DNA of 64,000 bases from Phoronis australis (Eukaryota > Phoronida > Phoronidae): positions 386,300-450,299 of the forward strand of contig NMRA01000288.1 in the NCBI GenBank assembly GCA_002633005.1. Direction: 5' to 3'. The number at the start of each line of letters is the position of its first letter. The stretch's first letter is position 1. Under the pieces are notes generated by a model. It was not told the DNA's origin, did not search any database, and was given only the letters and a program-made list of their open reading frames with translations. Of the stretch, positions 14,401 to 26,900 are shown in pieces. The translations under genes and the position numbers were made by a program.

Positions 14401-17379
14401 AAATGGCCATTAGATGGCACACTGAAGCCAAGCAAAAATGGGAAGGTATCGTCGTCCTTTAAAACTATTAGCCAAATTTCATGAAAATCCATCAAAGAAT
14501 CAACTTAAGGCAAACGTAAAAAATGCTCTTAGGAACCACAGCGGTACAGTCAAAACCATCCAACTGCTGACAAGTTTAAAGGGAATACTATTGCAAAATT
14601 TCAAAAACATCTTGCAAGGGGTTTAGGATATACAGCCGTAGATGCAAAAAAATATTACTTGGGGGCACCACAGTAATTGGATATGTTTGAAAATCCACGT
14701 CAATAAGCTCTTGTCAGTACAAACACATCTGCCAATTTTCATAATGATTTTCTGCGCGGTTTGGCAGATACAGAAGGAGACAACAAAAACAACTAAAAAA
14801 TAATTAAAATAGCCACTAGTTGGTGCAGAATATGTCAATTAAATCCATCCCAAAAGGGAAGGTGCTGTCATCTTCATAACAGAAACTTGTTAGCCAAATT
14901 TCAAAACTGCTACTAGGAGGAGCCACTGTAGTCGGTCGATGGTGGGGCGGATGCCACAAACCAGGCTTAAAAACAGTAAAAATGGACACCATGTGGCGCA
15001 AAATACCTCAAATCTATCCAAAAATGAGATGGTAACGTAGAACATTTCACTGATAGATACCTATTTGCAAAATTTTATGAAAATCCGTTGTTGATGACCT
15101 TTGAAGATACAGAGGTAAATGTAAAAAAAACAAAATTGTCACTAGGGTGCATAGTGGTAGTCCCATCCATCCAAAAGTTTGCTCATGACGTCCTATCCAT
15201 GAAAGTTCATGAACATACAACAAAGGGTTTTGGAGATAGAGCAGCTGTCAGACGGACACCGGACGGATGCCAGGTGGACAAACAGCCGAATGTCCATGTA
15301 ATGCGCCCATAAATAAATATGTGGGTGCCCACATAAAAATGCTGTCATGCATTATTGGTCATGGGAGCCCTAAGAAATTGGGAAACCCATTTCGGACACC
15401 CTATTTTTGAAATCCTGGACAAACCCCTGGTGTAAACCAATGCAAACTCTAACCTCAAGGGTCTTCATTAAAGATCATTACATGTTATTGTATATCGTGT
15501 TTCCTCAACTAGCAAATCGCTCATTACATAAGTTTGCTCCCTGATCTTGAGCATCAGCAAGGGAGCACATTCTTATTAACAAAATCTTTTTTTCTCAATA
15601 ACAATAACTCGATGAGCTGTAGACCTTTTCAGTTCTCGGGATCAACAATTCAGTTCTTACAAACTCCGTACTTTTCTCATTGGCCACATTTTGTTTTGCC
15701 GTTGACAAGAGGCACTCACTGTAAACATGTGCATGTCACAAATCGTGCTGCTTTCTATTGATTCAATTTTAAACAAGAGAAACGTAAGGTGTTGAAATAT
15801 GCCCATGACTACAGCAAAAGGTATGCTTCTAGGGGTGTTCATTGGAATCGTGTGTATAAAAACTTAAAGTCACAAGGATAAAATAAAATTTCAACTGTTC
15901 CGACATATTTCGTTCTAATTTGAGTAATGTACTCTATATTTCGGCATGTCAAGGATGTTATGTTTCTAACTAAGTGACTCTTTTCTTGTGTTTTTGAGGA
16001 CCGTGTTCTTATCTGAAAAAGATAACATTTCTGTGACTTTGGGAACCAATATACAGTCCAAGAGTGGGTGCAGAATCTCATCGACAAGCCTTGGTATTTA
16101 GCCAAATATCTATAATAATGTAGATTTTATCTTCGTAAAAGTTAATACTTTTTGAAAATGGAAAGTTAATTTTTTACCTTACACCGATATGTGCCATTAA
16201 TTGGGACACATGTCTTTTAGTAAAATTTAGCACAAAAGAAAGATACATCAGATCCATAATAGAGTTTGTTGTCTAAGACAGTTGGTCTCCCATTATAGCC
16301 TTGACACAAACCTGTGAGGAGCAGAACTACCCTGGCTGTGTGCAATTTCAAGGTCTGTAAAGAGCTGAACATGCAGCTGTATTTTGAATAGTCTTCATAC
16401 AGCTAGCTGGTTGGCTATAGCAATGGGCTATATAGCTCATTGGCTATAGTCTCCCGGCTGTGCTGAGAATTTTAGTCAGTTGTAAGCTTGTAGGTACCAG
16501 GTAGATGTAATAAAACAATGCTTGTTTCAATTTCCACTTTGTGCAGCAAGGTAACCAGCCTTTAGAAAATTGAAAAATGACCATTTTGGAAATTACCTTT
16601 GCGCGAAATAACTGAAGATAAGTATAGGCTACCATACTCCAATAGTTCAAAATGTAGAACAGTTTTAAAAACACCTCTGATCTGAAGATTTATGTTGTTG
16701 GAAAAAGAAACTTTTTGTGGGAATTTGAGGGCATGTTCCTTCACTGGGAAGCTTAACCCTTTAGGCCTACCGTAGCGTGCAGAAGGGGGGCGGGGGGAGG
16801 ACAATAGGGCAACAGCCCCGCGCATCCACATCAGGGCATCCAATCAATATGAATTTTTTACTTATTTGTAGTTACATTTCCTAGTTAAATTGAATAAAGT
16901 AAAGTTTCTGTTTTACATTTCATCTTTTTGTTTTTTTTAGTATTAGGGACCATGCATAGAGCAGGCATTACCATATCTCTGGCGGCACGCCACTGACTTC
17001 ACCTTTGAAAGCACTCTGATCTCTAGAACATGGGTTTCAGCTGCCCCTGCCTCAAAAGCATTACGGAGTACCTTCGGGATTACATAACAATGCATTCACA
17101 TGGACCCCCAGCATGCCCAGCGGTCATGAGCTACACTCGTGCTAGCCAGCCAGATAGCTGTATGAAGACTGTCGTCAAAATACAGCTATATTTATATACA
17201 GCCAAGGCTACACTCGTGCGTGAATAACATGAACAGTGGCTGATTGTAACTTACCGGTGCTGTAACCCAAGCAGTCCTAAGCTTATTATGTTGGCCACGT
17301 CCAATTCGGTTGGCCACTTTCCTGCTGCAACGCAGCCAAAAACACCACAAGCTTCATTTAAACCAGAGTCATCGTCCAT
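2455..17379 (-). CDS. PPAT: Amidophosphoribosyltransferase (PPAT), complete, 11 coding exons
   Basis: Cytosolic first committed enzyme of purine synthesis: PRPP + glutamine to phosphoribosylamine. Coding exons (high to low): 17379-17255, 11892-11750, 8162-8029, 7280-7168, 6727-6594, 5970-5866, 5439-5311, 4955-4828, 4334-4113, 3630-3510, 2591-2455. All junctions are GT-AG, all phases agree, and the sum is 1491 nt (496 codons plus stop). Exon 1 starts [10 protein letters not shown] then C11, followed by GVFG: a propeptide and the N-terminal nucleophile Cys of the glutaminase domain. Exons 2-3 carry HTRYSTAG and VAHNGELVN. Exon 9 has the PRPP motif [10 protein letters not shown] (about 387-396). 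The four expected 4Fe-4S cysteines are visible: C279 (PAFCIFEY), C425 (NPCYMG), C482 and C485 ([14 protein letters not shown]). It is about 20 residues shorter than human PPAT, the loss lying in the variable stretch before GHCTAC. The product call is secure. Confidence 0.97.
2664..2754. repeat. Small foldback element in PPAT intron 10
   Basis: A 91-bp inverted repeat: CACTTACAGG at the left end and CCTGTAAGTG at the right, with the inner arm ATTTTGAGAACCAG answered by CTGGTTCTCAAAA. A relative lies in intron 5 (6375-6468). It is probably a tiny non-autonomous DNA element, class unknown. The rest of intron 10 (2592-3509) shows nothing I recognise. Confidence 0.65.
3631..8028 (-). other. Short PPAT introns 3-9, no further genes
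   Basis: The introns between PPAT exons 3 and 10 (3631-4112, 4335-4827, 4956-5310, 5440-5865, 5971-6593, 6728-7167, 7281-8028) are 355-748 bp, AT-rich and contain only the foldback element at 6375-6468. The short ORFs here are fragments of PPAT exons read through into introns, or antisense shadows. Confidence 0.7.
6375..6468. repeat. Second copy of the small foldback element, PPAT intron 5
   Basis: Inverted repeat with the inner arm ATTTTGAGAACC answered by GGTTCTCAAAAT and outer ends ACGGACGC / GGACCCCTGT. It shares the arm sequence with 2664-2754 but is more diverged at the ends. Confidence 0.6.
8163..11749 (-). other. PPAT intron 2 (3.6 kb), hairpin and small repeat only
   Basis: AT-rich intron with no recognisable coding domain. 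It holds a two-copy direct repeat of about 46 bp at 10828-10920 (core AAAAGTCACCCCACGATTCG, repeated once) and the perfect hairpin at 11199-11312. I see nothing else. Confidence 0.65.
11199..11312. repeat. Perfect 33-bp inverted repeat in PPAT intron 2
   Basis: The arm 11199-11231 is exactly reverse-complementary to 11280-11312, with a 48-bp spacer. The undecamer CACCAAATATT occurs just left of the structure (about 11188) and again about 80 bp right of it. A recent foldback or MITE-like element, or an inverted duplication. I found no matching transposon end sequence. Confidence 0.8.
12561..12705. repeat. 145-bp palindromic foldback element in PPAT intron 1
   Basis: Almost the whole segment folds on itself. 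AAATCCTACG at the left answers CGTAGGATTT at the right, and the centre is AAATTTTGTCAAAATCCC / GGGATTTTGACAAAATTT around a loop of about 12 bases. Typical of a small foldback MITE. Overlapping 70-codon ORFs are artefacts of the palindrome. Confidence 0.75.
13120..13879. repeat. Minisatellite, about 10 copies of a 76-bp unit
   Basis: Tandem array with units of about 76 bp. Each contains GGTCTAGATTTCAGTGAATG and ends near GAATTGGTGATTTGTAAT; I counted ten occurrences of the GGTCTAGATTTCAG core. Units differ by a few substitutions and 1-3-bp indels; the first and last units share GGCAGCGACA instead of GGTAGAGACA. It lies in PPAT intron 1, with no coding potential. Confidence 0.92.
14030..15340 (-). 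repeat. Dispersed repeat family R1, minus-oriented copy in PPAT intron 1
   Basis: Reverse-complement relative of the repeats in PAICS intron 2. It shares an end with repeated GTCCGTCCG-like text (about 15,240-15,280 on the minus strand), segments reading 'CTTTGAAGATACAGAGGTAAA', and phrases such as CACTAGGGTGC near a codon-free AT-rich body. The opposite-end motif (TTGAAATGCACCCACGACTG, TTCTAGGGGTGTT) recurs at about 14,335-14,390 and 15,795-15,842. No protein domain found; unclassified interspersed repeat. Confidence 0.6.
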
Positions 17380-17940
17380 TTCTACTGGAATTGTTTGTTC
17401 TTTCTTTACACACTGTTGACATCAATGAGCCATACCGGTAACTCAGAACTGAGACAGACAATTTTCGGGAGATCTAACAGAGAAAATTAATCGAATATAA
17501 ATGAAATCTATGAATTAATGTTCACACGTTTCTACTAATTTTATAATATTTAATGTGTGTTGATGTAGCGAATCTGTATTTTCAAGAGCACAGTTAGTTT
17601 GGATGCATTAGATTTGAAATCTCCAACAAAGTGTTGTCTCCCTAGAAATGATAGGAACTTGTACCGTACTTGTACCAAAATAACCTTGTATTCATACAAC
17701 CATGTGTTAGTTTAAGTACGCGAATAAAAACTTTAAAATGCACCTAGTCGAATTTAAAAAACAATTCAAATGTCTTTAAAATATTTGCGTCATAAGAAAT
17801 GAAGTGCTTGATCCCTTTGAGCAAATTTACTAGGAACTATTTTTAAACGCCGCTTGATTTTTTGAGAGAAATGTTTCATTCATAAACAAGACTTTCACCG
17901 GAGAGGACAGTTGGTTGCATTGATCTGTCGCACTTTGACA
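17380..17940. promoter_or_regulatory. Probable bidirectional PPAT/PAICS promoter
   Basis: Only 561 bp separate the PPAT ATG (minus strand, 17,379) from the PAICS ATG (17,941). The two genes encode non-adjacent steps of the same pathway, and vertebrate PPAT and PAICS are known to share a bidirectional promoter. Both 5' UTRs must lie here. I see no convincing TATA box placed for either gene and no strong CpG island. Confidence 0.75.
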
Positions 17941-20900
17941 ATGATGGAAATTCCTGAAAAGAAACAAAAAATGGAAACCGGTGAGTATTATAGCTATTAT
18001 TCAATATAGTCGCCGTGGTTTTCCTGTTGCGCGTTTATAGGCCGTTGTAGATGAAAAATGTTCGATTGTCACCGAGTTGGTTGCAGTCCCACGTGTTTTT
18101 GACCGGGTTTGCGTGGAGATACGCCATCTTTTGGCCAGACATGAGAACATAAACAAGTACCAATCTCAGTAGTAGCAATTTCAGTCGCAATCACTGCAAA
18201 AGTTAAGCTATTCACTGTTAGAATTTTCTCAATAAAACGCCCTAGCGCAGAGAGACACCAGGAGGCTAACTAGTTGGCAGATGAAATGTTTATCTATTGA
18301 AGTATTCAAAAATGTTCATATTATTGGACCCTGTCCTTTGTCAGGAAAGCTTGAATTTAGCGAGTCTGGATATGGTTTCAGAGGTGAAAACTGTCTCTAT
18401 GTGAAACGCTTTAATACGATGACTTACGGATGTAACTCAATCTCCCATAAAGGTACTTTGCTGTGGAACTCATTGCCATCAGTAATGAGACAATGTACTA
18501 CCTTAAATGAATTTGCCACTCTTGCTCATGACTTTTTCTCTGAGATCTGCCATGTCGTGAACACATCCACTAAAACAAGAAACTGTAGGAACACCGCATT
18601 TATCCACCTTCACTCTTATCAGACTTCTATTGTGAGTCAGCATGCGTGAATAATTGGCTGATGAGCTACCTCTGGAACTACTTTGGGCTGAATGGATGAC
18701 CAGGCCATAAAATGATAATTAGCCAAGACCAGTTACTATAATGCAACAAAGAACAAGTAATAATGTCTTGCATCACCTAGCCTTGGTGGAAAGCTGTATA
18801 CTGTATTGGCTCAAACAAACGCTTAGAAAAATTCATTTCACGGGGAGGGGACGCTTATTGTAGTGAGCCTACGGCAGTTGAAACCCGGTTTCCCAAACGG
18901 GTAAAATCGGAAGCTAGGATTCATCAAATTTACGCTCTGTGACGTATTTGTAGCCTATGACAGCCTTTCTACAAAATTGTGGTGCATTGCTATCAACTTC
19001 CGTTGTTAAATTACGATAATTTTTCAAAAAATTGTGCTCATCACAGGGCGAAAACTTGCCGACTGATGCGTCGCTGAATCGCGNTTGGCGGTGTGTTTAA
19101 TTTCTTCCATCTCAAACAAATACTCCCGTTATCGAACTTTTTGTTCGAACAGTCACTCGTTCAGTTCCCAAAATCGTGAACTCACCATTTTTATACTGCG
19201 CACGCTCCAATTTTTACCGCGCTCGCTAGGTGATGTGAATTCATGACCTCAATCTTTAAATAGGCCAAAGGTGAGCCATTGTGGTCTTGTCAGTCGAATG
19301 TTCGTTTCCAAAATGCCACCACTACTTGTCTTCAATTGACGTTACTTGAAACTGATTGTATTTCAATAAATTATTGTTTGTATTTGATAAAAATAAATGC
19401 TGTTGATATGACATTTAGTAGTCTTTGTGCACATATTTGACATGTTAATGTTTAACAACACGGCAAATGCACGGCTGGTTCTCGGCAGCACGTACGCAAA
19501 GGGCGGGAACTTCAGCTTTCAAAGTTCGCCAATAGGACCGCAACTTTTGACCTTCGGCCTGGTTAAAAGAATGAGTATGTCATATCTTTTGGCGTGCGCC
19601 GAGTGAAAATGTTGAGTTCACGATTTTGGGAACTGAAATAGGGACTTCTCGAAGAAAAAGTTTGATAACGGGAGTATTTGTTCGAATTGGAAGGAATTAA
19701 ACACATCGACAACCTCCTAATGTGTTCCTCTATGCGCAAAAGGTATTTATAACAACGTGACTTTGATGTTTTAGTCGGTGCGAAGCATAATTCACTGAAA
19801 AGCTTCCGGCGTATGGAGCGCCTATAGGAGCTGCATCGCCTCTGGGGCCAACAGAGGCGATGGTCATTGCCAAATGTCAGAGTAGCCAGTCAATACTCAT
19901 TCATTACTAGAGAGCTTCAGCTACCCGTTAAGCGTGAATGAGTCACAGTTTCATACGAACTGGGGCAAAAATGCAGAAAAAAGTTTGGTATTAATTCACA
20001 GTCTCAGTCATTACTGAGCAAAACTATTTCTTGGATAGCTAAAATTTCTAAAAATGTTAAAAAGTTGCAGAAATTAGCACTTGAAACTGGTGTTGTGCAC
20101 ATATACAAGATCAGCTGTCTTCACATTGTTATTGTACTTGTGACAAGACTGAATGTGAAGAGTTGACTTTGTGTGCTAGTACACAAAGAATGCCAACCTC
20201 ATGAGTTCATGTTGAACACGTATAAGTCAAAGCTCTTTAGTATGCTTAGCCTTGGGGAAACTTACCAAGTGTTATGGGGAATTAGTCACCCTTCTGTATG
20301 CCACTCTAATAGGTATCTAGATCACTGGAATCCCTACGTTTCAGTGATTGTTTCTTGTAAGACCGGAGGGTTCACAGTTACAAACTGCACAGATCTGTGT
20401 TAACGTTATTCCATTGTCTCACCTACACGTCCTTTCTCACTGCTTCTGCAACCATAGCCTTGGTGAAAGCTGTATAAATAAACGGCTTTGCATCGAGGTG
20501 GGTAAAAAATGTAACATAAAGTTAATGTCATTAAAACTTCACTCATCTTTGCGTGAACTTAATTAGTTACCTTTGCTAAAAAATTGACTTTCTGCCATTA
20601 TTCTGCTGCTAAATTTATTGAGCTATATCATTCGTTGACTTTCTGCACCGTGTAATACGGAGTCCCTTATTGGCCAATATCTGTTTTCACTCGTTCTTCA
20701 ATCAACTTCATCCACAAATCAGTGCTCATGTCACAGCAAATAATTGGTATTGGTTTCATTTCGCTATACGTTTTTAGTAGTTTGTTATCAGCTAATTGAA
20801 TTTCTAGGCAGATATTGTTTACTGAAGTTGTCATCATCTCCTGAAAGATGTTTCAATAAAATTTGAGTGATGGTCCTTGCGTGTATCATGACAGTACGGT

Positions 20901-23900
20901 TTTGAAATGGACGAGAGACTTCGTTGTTATAACAGCTGGAGAGTTATGCAAAAAATGACAATTTATTAGATTGTTTTCCACTGAATTAGCTCTAACGGGC
21001 AATGAGGCAAGGTGAATGTCGCTTGACTCCCAGATTTTGCGTACACCCCGCCAGAAGCAGAACTGCCCAGGCAGGCGGTATGAAATTTTAAGGTTCTTGT
21101 GAGCACACAGCGGTTCCTAGTTGTATTTTAATATTAGTCTTCTTACAACTAACTGGCTTGCTGTTGTTGAAAAATCCACTGTGGTGGTTCTGGGGGTGCT
21201 TAACTCTCCTTCTGTCTCTCGAGTCTTGAGTGTGAATCTCTGGGTCAAGGATCTTGCCTTGGTTAGGCATCACTTAAAACACCTGTCCGCTACTGGTATT
21301 GAACACAGGCCATTGGCATACAAGTCTCGCTCCTCTCCTTCCCCATTCACTGCTAAGTGCCCTGTGGTTACCACACATTTCANGTACATGAAATTACAGC
21401 TCTGAAACACCAGTTTGGAGTTGAGCAAGGTCCATGTCCCTATATAAAGTAGAGAATGGCAATGGCATGTGAGTTTATTGAAAGCAGACACTCTGGCAAT
21501 CAACCACGTGCTAATGATTGACAGGTCTACCAAATAGTTTGAATATTGCAACATTTTAAACACTTTGTATATTTCTTTCCCAGTTGAAAGGGCCATCTTC
21601 GTGCTTTGATTAACTGGGAGTCTTAGTAATTTTTCAATGTGGGTGTCCAAACTAGAGAAATTCTGATTGACAGGGCGTCCAAATGATACATTGGGCGTCC
21701 TTGCCAGGGCGTCTACGTTAGTGCTAGGGCGTCCATTTGGACGCCCAGGACGTACGCTGCATGAAGGCCTGTCTGGGGGTGCTTAACTCTCCTTCTGTCT
21801 CTCGAGTCTTGAGTGTGAATCTCTGGGTCAAGGATCTTGCCTTGGTTAGGCATCACTTAAAACACCTGTCCGCTACTGGTATTGAACACAGGCCATTGGC
21901 ATACAAGTCTCGCTCCTCTCCTTCCCCATTCACTGCTAAGTGCCCTGTGGTTACCACACATTTCAGCCCCCAGCCTGCAAATTCATTCGATGTCTATGTA
22001 GTTATTGCTAAAACAAAATGTGGTTTGATAGTGCAATTCCCCACCTGTCATCACCCCTCATTTGGCAATGCCCCACCTTGTCAAATCTGACAGCTTTTAG
22101 TGATTTTAACCATGTGGGGAATTTTTTAATCATTTGGAGTAAATTTGTAGGCCTGATGATGAAAATTTCGGGTGATTGTTAAATACCTTTCATAGTCGCT
22201 CTGCGACTCCAAAATTCTAGGCATGGAATGCCCTGAAAATGGAATTTTCATCACTTGGTCTAATCTCCTCTAGTTGTTAAGGTTTGGCATTCCTCCTCTG
22301 CTGTGTGGTCACATGGTGTGTTTTTGTTGCAGACGATATTGTCCTTGGCGATAAAGTCATTGAGGGAAAGACGAAGATTGTGTATGACCTTCCAGATCAT
22401 CCAGGCGACGTGCTGATCCAATCCAAGGATAAAATTACAGCCGGAGATGGGGCTCGGGCCAACGAACTAGAGGGCAAGGCTGCCATATCTACTTCGACGG
22501 CTTCGAGGGTTTTTGAACTTCTGAAAGTAGCAGGTAAGGCCACCCTTAAGATATTGGTTTCCCCGGATTCCTTTTCTTTATTGTCTCTGCTCTGAAATTA
22601 GTTTGTCAATATGTAATAAAGAATATTTTGCTTCTCATTGTCAGAATGCACTTTGCTGTAAAATGTATGCAATAGTTACTGAAAGGAATAATCCTTTTGT
22701 TAGATGTTTAATTGAATATTGTATATCGCTCACGTTTAACAGTTGGTCATGTGTGAAGACTCTTAACTTCATTTTAAGGCTGCATTTTGTTTATCTAGTA
22801 AAAGATACGAAAATCGAATTATGCTTTTTTACTCTAATAAAATCGGCCTCACAATATTCGTTACCATAATGTCCATTACGGAAATGGTATCCTATCACAA
22901 AAAGAAATGTTACGAGACCCTTCTTATGAAGATAAAAGTTTGATTTGATTTAGATTTGTTTTTTAGCTAGCTCAACGGAGTGAGGTGCAGCTTTCTGTTC
23001 ACTCAATTTCTTGACATTACTTTTTTGTAACAATTGGCTGCTTATGATTTTTTCTTGTAACAAAAAGATTGAGAAGCCGTGTGGGCAACAAACAGTTGAA
23101 CTTCCATGTTTCTATTTTTTTATAATTGTTTTCAGCTGCTGATTACCTGAAACTTGCCGTATAAGTGGTTGTCAAAACCACAGGAAATTTGTCAACAAGT
23201 TGAAACGCGTTTGATGTTTGCATGCATGAAGTTAAATCTAAGATTTTATGTGACAAACATAAGATACAGTGGTGGCTCAACCATTCACGGAGTCTAGCTT
23301 GTGGGAATGCACATCGTTAATCACTGTTTGATCAGGAAAAGGTTAATTATTAAATTTACTATAAATCAAAACCTGTTTAGGATTGGAATTCTTGTGATAC
23401 ATTGGCTGCGTTTTTGAATACTTGCGTGCAATAGTTAACATGTTCAAAATCCCTGGGCTGGAGGGTTACTCTCATCCAAAATGAAAGTATGCCTCCTCCA
23501 ACAAAATTCCCTACAAAAGGCTGCCTTTCCAACTTCAGTTCTTTACGAACTACAGAAACAATCGTTAGTTGAACTAATACTTTTGTGTGGAAGTTTTTAA
23601 AACTTGTTGCAAAAAATTACTCATTTTGGGCATTTCTTGCTTTCATACTGGCTTAATTGGTTTTGAAAGACAGTTAATCAGGAATCCCTACAAAAGGTTG
23701 AGCCAATTAAATAAAAAGGGAGTTTATGGAACAAAACTCTAACAAAAGTATGACCTTTTTAGTGAAAGATCTCTGCAAATGTTTTGCATATCCTCAGTTC
23801 TAAATGGGTGGGTAATCTAATTTTCCGGTTGTACCCCCCTCCAAAAAAAGAAAGAAGTCTAGTACCCCTAGTCATAGTCACCATGTGGAATGTATTTCTG

Positions 23901-26900
23901 AACCTTGTTCTGTCTTCTGTTGTTCTTGAAGGTTTAACTATGGGTGGGTTCAAGTATTTCTGTGTTCAATCAAAATGTTTGAACAGCACCTAATGGCTTT
24001 GTTCTGCACCAGGCTATGAGTGTTATTATACAACTTCAAATGTTATCCAGTGAATTGGTTTTATGGTTATGTCATACCCAGGTTTTTCTCTGAAGACATG
24101 TTAGCCACCTTGGATTGCATAATTTCTGTCTGACTACCCTCTAAAGTTAACTGTAAGGTGTCGCTAGTTTAACATTTAGCTCTACCTTCAGTTCACTTGT
24201 AGATGATTGAGACAGAAGGCAGTGATGTGTTGCACGGTTTTCAACCGACTTGCACTAAAATTTTTGGCTAATGTGTCATGAAATAACTCATGCAGGAAAG
24301 AAAGCACTTTGTCCAGATGTTAATTTTTATGCGTCCACATTATGCCGTCATCTCCGTCCGGCGTCCATCCAGCGTCCGTCCGTCTGGCATCCGCTGCTCT
24401 AGCCAAAACTACTCGATGTATGTTCATGAAATTTGGCAAATGTGTTGCTTTCATGGATGGGACGGCATGAGCGAACTTTCGGACTGATCCGACTATTGGT
24501 GTGTCCCCCTAGTGGCAATTTTAGTTTTTTACGTTTACCTCTGTATCTTCAAAGGTCCTCAACGTGTTTTCAGAAAGTTTGGTATAAAGGCACCTATTAG
24601 TGAGATGACGCTTTCCTCCCGTTTTTGGATGGATTTGACGTAGTTTGCGCCACCTAGTGGCCATTTTTACAGTTTTCGGGTATGTTTTTTGGCATCCACC
24701 CCTCTATCAAAGTGCTCTAAGGATGATTGCTAAAATTGGCATGTATACTATGAAGAGGATGGCTGACGATAATTTTCTGATGACTTCCGACTACTGTGGC
24801 GCCACCTAGTGGCAGTTTTATTCATTTTGCGCCTAGGGTTGTACCTCCTAAACTATTTGCAGGATCTTTATTAAATTTAGCAAGTGTATTGATATGATGT
24901 TGATAATGGACGACGACATCTTTCAGACAGAGCTGATGACTGGTGTGTCCCCTAGTGAGTAGTGGCAATTTCAGTTTTTTACATTTACCTCTGTATCTTC
25001 AAAGGTCCTCCTCATATTTTCATAAAATTTGGCATATAGGCATCTATTAGTAAGATGACGCTATCCTCCCGTATTCAGATGGATTCGACATAGTTTGCTC
25101 CACCTAGTGGCCATTTCTACTGTTTTCGAGTCCATTTTTTGGCGTCCACCCCTCTATCAACCAAACCACTCTAAGGATAATTGTGAAAATTGGAATTTAT
25201 TTTCTTACTATGAAGAGGACCGCTGACCACAATTTTCTGACCACTTTGACTACTGTGGCGCTTCCTAGTGGCTGTATCTCCTAAACCATTTGCAGGATCT
25301 GTTCTAAATTTATCAAGTTTATTTATATGATATTGACAAGGGACGACGACGTCTTTCAAGCGGATATGACTATCGGTGTGACCTCTAGTGGCAATTTTAG
25401 TTTTTTACGTTTACCTCTGTATCTTCAAAGATCTTCAACAGATTTTCATAACATTTTGAATATAGGCATGTACTGGTGAGGTGACGCTATCCTCCTGTTT
25501 TCCGATGGAATCAAGGTATTTTGCACCACCTAGTGGCCATTTTTGCTGTTTTCGATTCTGTTTTTTAGCATCCACTCCATCAACCAAACCATTCCAAGGA
25601 TGGTTTTGAAAATTGGCGCATATGTTCTCAGTGTTAAGAGGACAGTTGACGATGACGACTTTGACTGCTGTGGTGTATCGTGGTAGTTTTGTTTTGTTTT
25701 GTTTTGTTTTGGTTTGCGCCCATTGCTGTATCTCCTAAAGTCACTACAGAATCTTATTAAATTTAGTAAGTGTATTTATATGAAGCTAACAACAGACAAC
25801 AACGACTTTCAAGTGGATCCAACGAACGCTGTGCTAACTAGTGGCAATTTCATTTTATTCTGTTTTCCTTTGTTTCTCTGAAGTTCCTCGACAGATTTTA
25901 TGGAATTTAGTGAATAGCTTTCTATTAAAGAAGCAATGACATGTTCCCGTTTTCGAATGGTTTGGATGTTTTTGCTCTATCTAGTGGCCATTTTTATGAT
26001 ACAAATAAACTACCGTTAAAGCACACCATTTGCATTGCATTCGTGGGCACATTTCCACGCTCCGTGTTACTCTTTTTTATGTATTAGTTGATAAATTTAA
26101 GATCTTACTGGTTGGAAGATGCCTCAACAGTGAGAATAAAGTAAGAATAATAACGGCAACACTAATAATATTAGTTATGGGAATTTAATTAGTAGTAATA
26201 CTCATACTTAGTATGTAGTAAAATGTTTTCATTTTACCAGATTGGGAATAAGGGCTCTTGTCCAGTTGTTTGCCTCTGGAAATGGAGCTCTCGATGCCTC
26301 AATTCCTAGAGTAATTACTGTATCTCCTTAACCCTTTGAAGGCTCCTAAGGAAGTGGCATCAGGTGACAATGAGTTTCAGACCAATCGGACTATAGTTGT
26401 GCTCCCTACTGTCAACTGTTTTTTTACATTTGCCTCTATTTCCTTGGCAAGTTCCTTGGCTTATTTCCATGAAACTTTGCGGTGCCACGTTCTCAGTTCA
26501 GATGGATTTGAAGCATTCTGTGCCGTCTTATGGCCATTTTCATGATACTAAAAACACCCATGGAAGCACACCTTTTGCGTTGCTCTTGTTCTTATTGGAA
26601 AAGATTACCTTATCAGAGCCCACAGGCTCCTTTCCATCAAGTGAGTATGCACCATGGGAGGGATTTTGATCACTTGATGTTGACCACAGAGAGATCAGTT
26701 GCTATGGTATGTGTGTTAGCGCCATCCTGTGGTAAGGTTTGTAAACGTTATTGAGGTGACTGAGGAACACAAAGGTAGTTGTAGTTCATTCTCTCTTCTT
26801 CAGGTGTCAAGACTCACTTTGTTCGTCGGCACAGCGAGACAGCATTCATTGCTGAAAAGTGCGAAATGATCCCCATTGAGTGGGTGACACGCCGTGTCGC

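Larger units (their letters stand above)
11893..17254 (-). other. PPAT intron 1 (5.4 kb), repeat-rich
   Basis: The largest PPAT intron. It holds the foldback at 12561-12705, the minisatellite at 13120-13879 and the R1 repeat at 14030-15340. From 15,350 to 17,254 I recognise nothing beyond the R1 end fragment near 15,800 and low-complexity AT-rich sequence. Confidence 0.7.
17981..22332 (+). other. PAICS intron 1 (4.35 kb)
   Basis: Holds the candidate E-box, the LINE fragment, the 19.1-19.7-kb MITE and the 21.2-22.0-kb duplication. The phrase AGCCTTGGTGAAAGCTGTATA occurs near 20,455 and, slightly altered, near 18,779. I recognise nothing else between 19,720 and 21,190. Confidence 0.6.

Noticed and set aside
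14040-15312. Several 60-90-codon ORFs in PPAT intron 1
   Set aside because: They lie inside the non-coding R1 repeat and are not shared by its other copies.
18281-18649. Possible additional PAICS exon
   Set aside because: The peptide matches the C-terminal pattern of non-LTR reverse transcriptases, and PAICS exon 1 joins exon 2 in phase without it.
21737-22090. 117-codon plus-strand frame before PAICS exon 2
   Set aside because: Mostly the 193-bp SINE-like segment duplicated at n 21,383; no PAICS similarity and no splice logic.
24290-26050. CRISPR array or satellite gene cluster in the R1 repeats
   Set aside because: Units are long, diverged and without constant repeats plus unique spacers; the genome is eukaryotic.
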